Positions 50,436 to 58,868 of a stretch of 64,000 bases of DNA are shown piece by piece. The stretch is taken from positions 62,001 through 126,000 of the forward strand of contig CAWKBS010000013.1 in the NCBI GenBank assembly GCA_963847985.1, in the 5' to 3' direction. This stretch comes from JAIBJN01 sp963847985. GTDB taxonomy: Bacteria; Actinomycetota; Thermoleophilia; Gaiellales; Gaiellaceae. A model generated the notes under the pieces. That model did not search any database and was not told the DNA's origin. It worked only from the letters and a program-made list of their open reading frames with translations. Positions within the stretch are counted from its first letter, which is position 1. Every line of letters starts with the position of its first letter. A program made the translations under genes and the position numbers.

Positions 50436-51767
50436 GTGAGGCGCTACCACGTCACCACATTCGGGTGCCAGATGAACGCCCACGACTCCGAGCGGATCAA
50501 GGGCCTGCTCGAGTCGGCAGGCCTGGGAGAGGCGGTCTCCCAGGAGGAGGCCGACGTGATCGTCTTCAACACCTGCACGGTGCGCGAGAAGCCCGACCAA
50601 CGCTTCGCCGCGCACCTGGCCCAGGCGGCGGCCCTGAAGAAGGCGGACCCGGAGCGCGTCATCGCCGTGGGCGGCTGCTACGCCGAAGCCCAGCGCGAGC
50701 GGATCTTCGAGCTCTACCCGTACGTGGACGTCGCCTTCGGGCCAGGCTCGATCCCACACCTCGCCGACTGGCTCGGAGCCGGCGGTCTCGGCGTGGATCG
50801 CGGCAGCTTCGCCGAGTGGCGCCACTTCGCCGGCGACCTCCCGGCCCGGCGCGAGCGGGCCTTTCAGGCCTGGGTGCAGATCTCCATGGGCTGCAACTCG
50901 GTCTGCTCGTACTGCATCGTCCCCGCCGTCCGCGGCAAGGAGCAAAGCCGCCGGCCCGGCGAGATCGTCGCCGAGGTCACGGGTCTGGCGGCCGACGGGG
51001 TCCGGGAGGTGACGCTTCTCGGCCAGAACGTGAACTCGTGGGGACGCGACCTCCTGCCCGACCTCCGCACCGAGTTCGGTGAGCTGCTTCGTGCCGTCGA
51101 CGCCGTCGAGGGCATTGACCGGATCCGCTTCACGAGCCCGCACCCGAAGGACTTCCGCGAGCCTGTCATCGAGGCAATGGCCGACTGCGAGGCCGTGTGC
51201 GAGCACACGCACCTCCCGCTCCAGTCGGGATCGACGCGCGTGCTCAAACGCATGCGGCGGACGTATGGGCGCGAGCGTTACCTCACCCTCGTCGACCGGC
51301 TCAGGAGCGCGATCCCCGACCTGGCGCTCACGACGGACGTCATCGTCGGCTTTCCGGGGGAGACGGAGGCCGATTTCCGCGAGACGCTCGAGGTCGTGGA
51401 GGAGGTGTGCTACGACGGCGCCTTCACGTTCGTCTACAGCCCCAGGGCCGGCACGGAGGCGGCGGTCATGCCCGACCAGGTTCCGGAGGAGGTCAAGCGC
51501 GAGCGCATCGAGCGCCTGATCGACGTCGTCCAGCGCATCGCGCGCGAGCGGAACCAGGAGCGCGTGGGCGGGGTGGAGGAGGTCCTCGTCGAGGGCCCGA
51601 GCCGCACGGACCCGGAGGTCCAGCGCGGCCGCACCAGGCGCAACACGACCGTCAACTTCCACGGCCAGGCCGAGCCGGGAACACTCGTGGACGTGCGCAT
51701 CGAGGCGGCGACATCGACCACTCTTGCCGGCACGGCGACCCGGGCGCTCGTCGACACGCTTTCGTGA
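50436..51767 (+). CDS. miaB: tRNA-2-methylthio-N6-dimethylallyladenosine synthase
   Basis: 443 aa from GTG 50436. UPF0004 domain with three cluster cysteines (TTFGCQMNAHDSER, FNTCTVREKPDQRF, VGGCYAEAQR), radical-SAM C153-x3-C157-x2-C160 in MGCNSVCSYCIVPAVRGKEQ, and a C-terminal TRAM domain. It adds the methylthio group to i6A37 of tRNAs reading UNN codons, following MiaA, whose gene is next. Tentatively leaderless. Confidence 0.95.
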   Translation: MRRYHVTTFGCQMNAHDSERIKGLLESAGLGEAVSQEEADVIVFNTCTVREKPDQRFAAHLAQAAALKKADPERVIAVGGCYAEAQRERIFELYPYVDVAFGPGSIPHLADWLGAGGLGVDRGSFAEWRHFAGDLPARRERAFQAWVQISMGCNSVCSYCIVPAVRGKEQSRRPGEIVAEVTGLAADGVREVTLLGQNVNSWGRDLLPDLRTEFGELLRAVDAVEGIDRIRFTSPHPKDFREPVIEAMADCEAVCEHTHLPLQSGSTRVLKRMRRTYGRERYLTLVDRLRSAIPDLALTTDVIVGFPGETEADFRETLEVVEEVCYDGAFTFVYSPRAGTEAAVMPDQVPEEVKRERIERLIDVVQRIARERNQERVGGVEEVLVEGPSRTDPEVQRGRTRRNTTVNFHGQAEPGTLVDVRIEAATSTTLAGTATRALVDTLS

Positions 51768-51925
51768 CTTTGCGCGCAACACCCGCGCGTATTTCGGGGC
51801 TACGCTGGCAGCGGAGGGAGGCCCGCGGCGGCCCCTCCGCCGAACGTGACTAGTCCGAAGCGACTGGGCTGGATGCTCCCCGCCGGCGCGATCGTCGGCG
51901 GCGGCGGGCTCCCGTGCGGCACCGG

Positions 51926-52840
51926 ATGACCGGCTCCGAGATCGTCCTCGCCGTCTTCGGGCCGACCGCGTCGGGCAAGAGCGCGGTCGCGGAGGCTCTC
52001 GCGGACCACATCCCGGCCGAGGTCGTCTCGGCCGACTCGATGCAGGTCTACCGCGGCCTGCCGATCCTGACGAACCAGCCCGAGCGCCCGACCCGGCTCG
52101 TGGGGATCTGGCCGCTGGACCGGGAGGGCTCGGTCGCCGAGTACCAGCGGCTCGCGCACGCCGCGATCGACGAGATCCTCGCCGCCGGACGGACGCCGAT
52201 CGTCGCGGGGGGCACCGGGCTCTACCTCCGCGCCGCTCTGGCCGAGCTCGACCTGCCGCCTGCGCCGGCGCCGGGGGCGCGCGAGCGCTGGGAGCGCGCC
52301 TACGACGAGGACGGCGGAGAGGTTGCGCATGCCCACCTCACCGAGCGCGACCCCGCGGCGGCCGCGCTCGTCCACCCGAACGACCGGCGTCGGATCGTCC
52401 GCGCGCTGGAGCTGGCCGAGGCGGGCGCCTCGCTCGCGCCGGGGACGAACCGGCTCTGGACCGAGGAGACGCGCCATCCGACGCTCGCGGTCGGCCTCGA
52501 CGTCCCGGTCGAGATCCTCAACCGCCGCATCGAGGAGCGCACGCTGCGCATGGTCGAGCGCGGGGTGGTGGAGGAGGTGGCCGCGGCGCTGGCCGGGCCG
52601 CTCTCGAGCACGGCCCGCAAGGTGATCGGCCTGGAGGAGTTCGCCACGCTGCCGCGAGACGAGGCGATGGCGGCCGTCGCCCTCAGGACCCGGCAGTACG
52701 CGGCGTATCAGCGCAAGTGGCTCCGGCGGGTCCCGGGCGTTGTTAGCGTTCGCGCGGATCGTCCTCCGGACGCGGTAGCCGATGAAATTCTCGAAATGGC
52801 ACGGGCTCGGCAACGACTACCTGCTGGTCGAGCGGGCTGA
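51926..52840 (+). CDS. miaA: tRNA dimethylallyltransferase
   Basis: 304 aa from ATG 51926 (an in-frame GTG at 51914 would add four residues). P-loop VFGPTASGKSAVAEALADHI, then SADSMQVYRGLPILTNQPER (DSMQ(V/I)Y motif) and IVAGGTGLYLRAAL. The late VIGLEEFATLPRDEAMAAVA and RTRQYAAYQRKWLRR motifs are complete. It transfers a dimethylallyl group to A37, the substrate step for MiaB. The last 59 nt overlap dapF. Confidence 0.95.
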   Translation: MTGSEIVLAVFGPTASGKSAVAEALADHIPAEVVSADSMQVYRGLPILTNQPERPTRLVGIWPLDREGSVAEYQRLAHAAIDEILAAGRTPIVAGGTGLYLRAALAELDLPPAPAPGARERWERAYDEDGGEVAHAHLTERDPAAAALVHPNDRRRIVRALELAEAGASLAPGTNRLWTEETRHPTLAVGLDVPVEILNRRIEERTLRMVERGVVEEVAAALAGPLSSTARKVIGLEEFATLPRDEAMAAVALRTRQYAAYQRKWLRRVPGVVSVRADRPPDAVADEILEMARARQRLPAGRAG

Positions 52841-53579
52841 AGTCGGCTCCCCGCTCGAGGCTCCGCTCGTCCGGCGGCTCTGCGACTACCACCTCGGCGT
52901 CGGCTCCGACGGGGTCCTCGAGGTGCTCGCCGTCGACGGCCCGCGGGCCGAGATCGTGATCTGGAACCCCGACGGCTCGACGGCCGAGCTGTCCGGCAAC
53001 GGCACGCGCATCGCCGCCCGGTGGCTCGCCCGCCGGAGCGGGGCGGACGAGGTCGCCGTCGCCGTCGGCCCGCGCGAGGTGATCGCGCGCATGCGCGGCG
53101 GCCTGCTCGTCGAGACCGAGATGGGCAAGGTCGAGGTGGGGAGCCCCGAGACCCTCGCGGTCGACGGCTCCGAGCTCGAGTTCACTCCGGTGTTGGTCGG
53201 AAACCCGCACGCGGTCATCCGCCGCGAGCCGGAGCGCGCCGACCTGCTCCGCCTCGGGCCGCTCGTCGAGAACCACGAGCGGTTCCCGGCGCGCACGAAC
53301 GTCCAGTTCGTCCGCGTGGACTCGCGGAGCGAGGCGACCGTCGGCGTCTGGGAGCGCGGGGCGGGGGAGACCCTCTCCTCCGGGACGAGCGCGGTCGCGG
53401 TGGCGGGGGCCGCGGTCGCCAACGGCTGGGCGGAGAGCCCCGTGACGATCCACCTCGCGGGCGGCGACATGCACGTCGAGCTCGACGGCGACTTCAACGC
53501 CCGCCTGACCGGCGCGGCCCAGGAGATCTGCACCGGCGAGGTCTCGGACGAGCTGCTCGACGAAGTCAGGGGCGGATGA
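52782..53579 (+). CDS. dapF: Diaminopimelate epimerase family protein with both catalytic cysteines replaced
   Basis: 265 aa from ATG 52782. The DapF fold is clear: KFSKWHGLGNDYLLVE with N11, VIWNPDGSTAELSGNGTRIA, VGNPHAV and ERGAGET (191-197). However, the two active-site cysteines, normally in the CGNGxR and ACGTGA motifs, are Ser71 (LSGNGTR) and Ser200 (LSSGTSA). Both loops are otherwise intact. The gene overlaps miaA by 59 nt and is followed by a DapL-like aminotransferase, which argues for a role in converting LL- to meso-DAP. Whether serine can support racemisation, or the protein does something else, is open. Confidence 0.88.
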   Translation: MKFSKWHGLGNDYLLVERAEVGSPLEAPLVRRLCDYHLGVGSDGVLEVLAVDGPRAEIVIWNPDGSTAELSGNGTRIAARWLARRSGADEVAVAVGPREVIARMRGGLLVETEMGKVEVGSPETLAVDGSELEFTPVLVGNPHAVIRREPERADLLRLGPLVENHERFPARTNVQFVRVDSRSEATVGVWERGAGETLSSGTSAVAVAGAAVANGWAESPVTIHLAGGDMHVELDGDFNARLTGAAQEICTGEVSDELLDEVRGG

Positions 53580-54739
53580 GGTTCGCGGGCCGGCTCGACC
53601 AGGTACCGCCGTACCTGTTCGCCGAGATCGAGCGCCGGATCGAGGCGATGCGGGCCGACGGCATCGACGTCATCTCGCTCGGCATCGGCGATCCCGACAT
53701 CCCGACGCCGCCCGCCGTCGTCGAGGCGCTCCGGCGGGCGGTGGAGCGCCCGGAGACGCACCAGTACCCCTCGAACCGCGGGCTCGCCGCCTTCCGGGAG
53801 GCCGTCGCCGGCTTCTACGCGGACCGCTTCGGCGTCGAGGTGGACCCCGCGAGCCAGGTGATCCCGGTCCTCGGGGGCAAGGAGGCGGTGGCCCACGTCG
53901 CCCTCGCTTGCCTCGACCCCGGCGACGTCGCGCTCGCGCCCGATCCCGGTTACCCGCCGTACACGTCGGGCCCGGTCTTCGCCGGCGCGGAGGTCCACTA
54001 CCTGCCGCTCCGGGCGGAGAACGCCTTCATGCCCGACCTCGAAGGAATCCCGCCCGAGACGGCGGGCCGCGCCAACCTCCTCTACTTCAACTACCCGAAC
54101 AACCCGACCGGCGCCGTCGTGGCGGACGGGTTCTTCGAGCGCGCCGTCGCGTTCGCGCGCCGGCACGACCTCGTGGCGATCCACGACTCCGCCTACACGG
54201 AGATCGCCTTCGACGGCTACCGGCCCCCGAGCTTCCTGGCCGCGCCCGGCGCGATGGACGTCGGCGCGGAGATCTTCTCGCTCTCCAAGGGCTGGAACAT
54301 GACCGGCTGGCGCGTCGGCTGGATCGCCGGGAACGCCGAGGTCGTCGAGAGCTACCGCAGCCTGAAGACCAACCTCGACTCGGGGATGTTCGACGCGCTC
54401 CAGCTCGCCGGCGTGGCGGCGCTGACCGAGGCGCGCGAGTTCCCCAAGGAGATGTCGGAGGTCTACCGGCGCCGCCGGGACCTCATGATCGCGGCCCTGG
54501 CCGAGAGCGGGATCGAGGCCGAGCCGCCCAGGGCGACCCCGTACCTCTGGATCCGCGTGCCCGAAGGCCACGATGCGGCGAGCTTCACGGAGCTCGTGCT
54601 CGCGCAGGCTGCGGTCATCGTCTCGCCGGGGCCCTCGTTCGGGCCGTCGGGCGAGGGTTACGTGCGGATCTCGCTGACCGTCCCGGACGAGCGGCTGGAG
54701 GAGGCCGCGCGGCGGATCGCGTCTTCGCTGAGTCCCTGA
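53576..54739 (+). CDS. LL-diaminopimelate aminotransferase-like PLP enzyme
   Basis: 387 aa from ATG 53576, overlapping dapF by 4 nt. Fold type I aminotransferase: SLGIGDPDIPTPPAVVEALR, YPSNRGLAAFREAVAGFYAD, FNYPNNPTGAVV, and the PLP lysine in FSLSKGWNMTGWRVGWIAGN. The late arginine lies in GYVRISLTVPDERLEEA. The group is usually annotated DapL or DapC. Its position next to dapF supports LL-DAP formation directly from tetrahydrodipicolinate. An alternative is a general aspartate or alanine aminotransferase. Confidence 0.88.
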   Translation: MRFAGRLDQVPPYLFAEIERRIEAMRADGIDVISLGIGDPDIPTPPAVVEALRRAVERPETHQYPSNRGLAAFREAVAGFYADRFGVEVDPASQVIPVLGGKEAVAHVALACLDPGDVALAPDPGYPPYTSGPVFAGAEVHYLPLRAENAFMPDLEGIPPETAGRANLLYFNYPNNPTGAVVADGFFERAVAFARRHDLVAIHDSAYTEIAFDGYRPPSFLAAPGAMDVGAEIFSLSKGWNMTGWRVGWIAGNAEVVESYRSLKTNLDSGMFDALQLAGVAALTEAREFPKEMSEVYRRRRDLMIAALAESGIEAEPPRATPYLWIRVPEGHDAASFTELVLAQAAVIVSPGPSFGPSGEGYVRISLTVPDERLEEAARRIASSLSP

Positions 54740-54922
54740 TGGGCTGACGGCCCGTCGCGTGGACGCGATGGGCGGTTCGAGGCAAGGACGCAGGGGAGCG
54801 CTCATACCCCAAGCGGTATGGGCGCGACTGAGGACGCGGCCTCGGGCGTCCAGCGCGGCCAGGCGGCATGGCCCTTCAGCCCTTCAGGGGCTCGAAGGTC
54901 GGATCCCGGGCATAATCGCCCT
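54740..54922. other. Intergenic region before hflX
   Basis: 183 bases with two short stems: TCGCGT-gg-ACGCGA (near 54756) and CATACC-ccaagc-GGTATG (near 54802). Either may act as terminator for the DAP genes. The hflX -10 box is at its end. No gene seen, although the hflX frame is open from 54818. Confidence 0.5.
54911..54916 (+). promoter_or_regulatory. -10 box for leaderless hflX
   Basis: CATAAT, 6 nt before GTG 54923. It supports that GTG over the upstream ATG at 54818. Confidence 0.5.
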
Positions 54923-56238
<1,316 letters not shown>

Positions 56239-56242
<4 letters not shown>

Positions 56243-56673
56243 TCGAGCTCCCGATCGTCCGCCTGCGCGCGGACGCCCGCATCCCCGAGCGCGCCTACGC
56301 GGGAGACGCCGGCCTCGACCTCTCGACCTGCGAGCCGCTCCGCCTCGAGCCTGGCGAGCGCGCCGTCGTGCCGACCGGCCTCGCGGTGGCCATTCCCGAG
56401 GGCTTCGCCGGCTTCGTGCAGCCGCGCTCGGGCCTGGCCGCCCGGCACGGGATCGCGCTCGTCAACTCCCCGGGCCTGATCGACGCCGGCTACCGGGGCG
56501 AGATCAGGGTCGTCCTTCTCAACACCGACCGGGAGCACGCGTTCGTCGCGGAGGCGGGCGAGCGGATCGCGCAGCTCGTCGTCCTCCCGATCCCGGAGCT
56601 CGAGCTGGTGGAGCTGGACGAGCTGCCTGCGAGCGAGCGCGGCGTCCGGGGCTTCGGCTCCTCACGTACCTGA
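56239..56673 (+). CDS. dut: dUTP diphosphatase
   Basis: 144 aa from GTG 56239. The five trimeric dUTPase motifs are present: AYAGDAGLDL; QPRSGLAARHG; GLIDAGYRGEIRVVLLN; ERIAQLVVLPI; and a C-terminal RGVRGFGSS arm. It hydrolyses dUTP to dUMP, feeding thymidylate synthesis and keeping uracil out of DNA. Coupled to hflX by start/stop overlap; the Nudix gene follows 1 nt after its stop. Confidence 0.96.
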
Positions 56674-56674
56674 C

Positions 56675-57124
56675 ATGGAGCCGCGCATCCGGGTGTCCGC
56701 GATCCTGCGGCGGGACAGCCGCGTCCTCCTCGTCCGCCACGAGAAGCAGGGGCGCGAGTACTGGCTCCTCCCGGGCGGCGGCGTCGGAGCGGGGGAGACC
56801 CTGGTCGCCGCCCTGAAACGTGAGCTGGCGGAGGAAGTGGGGATTGACGACGACCTCCCGCTCGAGGGCCCCGTCGCGCTGGCCGACTCGATCTCGCCGC
56901 CGGGATGGCCTCAGAAGCACGTCGTCCACATCGTGTTCGCCTCAAGCCTCGACGATCGCTCGCTGGAGCGCGTCACGTCGACGGACGATGCCGTCCGCAA
57001 CCAGCGGCTGTTCGACGTGGACGAGCTCGTTGGACTGGCGCTCCACCCGCCGATCCAGCGGTTTCTCTCCCGCTGGCAGCCCGGCGACCCGACGGTCTAC
57101 CTCGGCTCGCTCTGGGCGCCGTAG
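56675..57124 (+). CDS. Nudix hydrolase
   Basis: 149 aa from ATG 56675. The Nudix box is GGVGAGETLVAALKRELAEE followed by VG (Gx5Ex7REVxEE-type, about residues 34-56). The rest is a plain Nudix fold. It cleaves nucleoside diphosphates linked to X; next to dut it may clean up damaged or non-canonical nucleotides, but substrate cannot be read. The 3' end lies 1 nt from the convergent sulfatase gene. Confidence 0.88.
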   Translation: MEPRIRVSAILRRDSRVLLVRHEKQGREYWLLPGGGVGAGETLVAALKRELAEEVGIDDDLPLEGPVALADSISPPGWPQKHVVHIVFASSLDDRSLERVTSTDDAVRNQRLFDVDELVGLALHPPIQRFLSRWQPGDPTVYLGSLWAP

Positions 57125-57125
57125 C

Positions 57126-58715
57126 TCAGGGCCGTCGGACGACCTCGCACGACCGGCCGACGACCCGGTCGCGCCGGTCGGCGAACAAGACGTCCCGGGC
57201 GGGGCCGCAGTCCACGTAGTCACGGTGCCCATCGCGGGTGTAGACGACGTCGCGTCCATGGCCGCCGAACGACCAGTCCGGCCCCTTCCCGGGCGCGAGC
57301 ACGTCGCGGCCTACGCCCCCGCAGAGGATGTCGTAGCCTCCGGACCCGAGCAGCCGGTCCGGCCCACGGCTGCCCTGGTGCGTGCAGAGGAGCTCGCGCC
57401 TGAGCCCGGGCGGGGGCGCGTTGCACATGCGGCCGAGGCGGGCGCGGAGCACGTCCTCGCGCATCTGCCAGGCGGGGTCCTGCGCCAGGCTCTCCAGCTG
57501 ATACGGGTCCGAGGCGAGGTGGTAGAGCTCCCGTGACCCATCGGCGTAGACGGCGTACATCTGCCCCTGCGTTCGGATGGCGCAGTACGGGGGCGAGGGG
57601 AACGGCTGCATGCCGATGGACTCGATCAGGAACTCGCGCCGTCCGGGGCCGGCGGTCGAGGAGAGGAGGGGCAGGAGGCTCTGACCGTCCGCCTTCCAGG
57701 CGATCCCGGCGAGCGCGGCGAAGGTGGGGGCGAGGTCGATGTTCAGAGCCAGCCGCGCGTCCGTTCGTACCTGCGAGCCGTAGCGGACGACCATCGGCAC
57801 GCGAATCGACTCCTCGTACGGGGCGATCTTGTTCAGGATGCCGTGCTCGCCCCACAGGAAGCCGTTGTCGGAGGTGAACACGATCATCGTGTCCGCGAGC
57901 TTTCCCGTCGCCTCGAGCGCGTCGACCACCCGCCGCACGGCGTCGTCCACGGCCAGGAGCGACTGATACTGGCTCCTCCGGTACTCGTCCGCGACGGCGG
58001 CGTCGAAGACGACCTGCTCGATCCAGCGCGGCTTGTCGGAGACGTCCTCGAAGTAGCTCTCGGGCCGCCACGGAGGGAGGTCCGGGAACGAGCCGGCGTG
58101 GCGCGGGGCCGCGGTCGCAGGCCCGTGGGCTGCGATCGGGAACAGCGCCAGGAAGAACGGGCGCGAGTCGGCGGCCGCGATGAACGACTCGGCCTCGGCC
58201 GCCAGGACGTCCGTCGCATAGTCGGCCTCCTCGGAGCCGTACTCGACGGGCAGCCCGTCCACGTTGACGCGGTAGTCGAAGTACCGGTGCGCGCTCGACG
58301 GGGTGAACGCGAACCAGCGGTTCCAGCCGGGCGGCACGCGCAGGGTGTCGTAGCCGTTCAGGTACTTGCCGAGAAACCCCGTCCGCCAGCCGGCCCGCTG
58401 CAGCGCGACCGCGATCGTCGACCGCGCGTCGAACTTCGGCAGGTCGCGGTTTCCGTAGACCCGGGTCCCGTGCGAGTACCTGCCGGTGAGGATCGACGCC
58501 CGCGCCGGGCAGCAGAGGGGATTGACCGCGAAGGCGTTCGAGAAGGTGACGCCCTTGGCGACGAGCTCCGACTCCACCGTGGGCATCGCCGAGAGCGTGT
58601 CCCAGCGCTGGTCGTCGGTGACGATCAGGACGATGTTCGGGCTCGCGGCCGCGGCGCACGGAACGAAGGCCGCAGCGACCACTACTGCCAGGAGTGCGCG
58701 GCCTTTCCTGCCCAA
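57126..58715 (-). CDS. Secreted sulfatase with RTX-like C-terminal module
   Basis: 529 aa from TTG at 58715. Signal peptide: KGRALLAVVVAAAFVPCAAA, cut near residue 24. The sulfatase domain starts PNIVLIVTDDQRWDTLSAMP; C68 in LCCPARASILTGR is the formylglycine-forming C-x-P-x-R cysteine; FTSDNGFLWGEHGI carries the second metal site. After about residue 440 a Gly/Asp-rich tail follows with repeated GGxGxD-like units (GSGGYDILCGGVGRDVL, FGGHGRDVV, DCGPARDVLFADRRDRV). This resembles RTX calcium-binding repeats. Substrate unknown. A -10 box at 58730-58725 fits leaderless expression. Confidence 0.9.
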   Translation of the reverse strand: MGRKGRALLAVVVAAAFVPCAAAASPNIVLIVTDDQRWDTLSAMPTVESELVAKGVTFSNAFAVNPLCCPARASILTGRYSHGTRVYGNRDLPKFDARSTIAVALQRAGWRTGFLGKYLNGYDTLRVPPGWNRWFAFTPSSAHRYFDYRVNVDGLPVEYGSEEADYATDVLAAEAESFIAAADSRPFFLALFPIAAHGPATAAPRHAGSFPDLPPWRPESYFEDVSDKPRWIEQVVFDAAVADEYRRSQYQSLLAVDDAVRRVVDALEATGKLADTMIVFTSDNGFLWGEHGILNKIAPYEESIRVPMVVRYGSQVRTDARLALNIDLAPTFAALAGIAWKADGQSLLPLLSSTAGPGRREFLIESIGMQPFPSPPYCAIRTQGQMYAVYADGSRELYHLASDPYQLESLAQDPAWQMREDVLRARLGRMCNAPPPGLRRELLCTHQGSRGPDRLLGSGGYDILCGGVGRDVLAPGKGPDWSFGGHGRDVVYTRDGHRDYVDCGPARDVLFADRRDRVVGRSCEVVRRP

Positions 58716-58724
58716 CGTCGCTCG

Positions 58725-58730
58725 ATGATA
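58725..58730 (-). promoter_or_regulatory. -10 box for leaderless sulfatase gene
   Basis: On the minus strand TATCAT, 9 nt before the TTG at 58715, with no ribosome site in the spacer. Confidence 0.5.
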
Positions 58731-58736
58731 GCGGCG

Positions 58737-58774
58737 TCACTCGAACGAGTGATCCTGCGGCCCCTCACTCGAAC
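58737..58774. promoter_or_regulatory. Palindrome and direct repeat between sulfatase and subtilase genes
   Basis: TCACTCG-aa-CGAGTGA (58737-58752) is a perfect 7-bp inverted repeat. The half TCACTCGAAC recurs at 58765-58774 inside a CCCCT/AGGGG stem. The sites lie just upstream of the sulfatase -10 box and about 100 bp before the subtilase ATG, so they may bind a regulator of both. Confidence 0.5.
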
Positions 58775-58868
58775 AGGGGAGGCTCCGCCGGGGGTTCGTC
58801 CCTAGCCTCGGGTGTGGGAATTGATCTGCGGCCCGCGTTCTGCGCGGAGAAGGAGAGAGAGAAGACTT

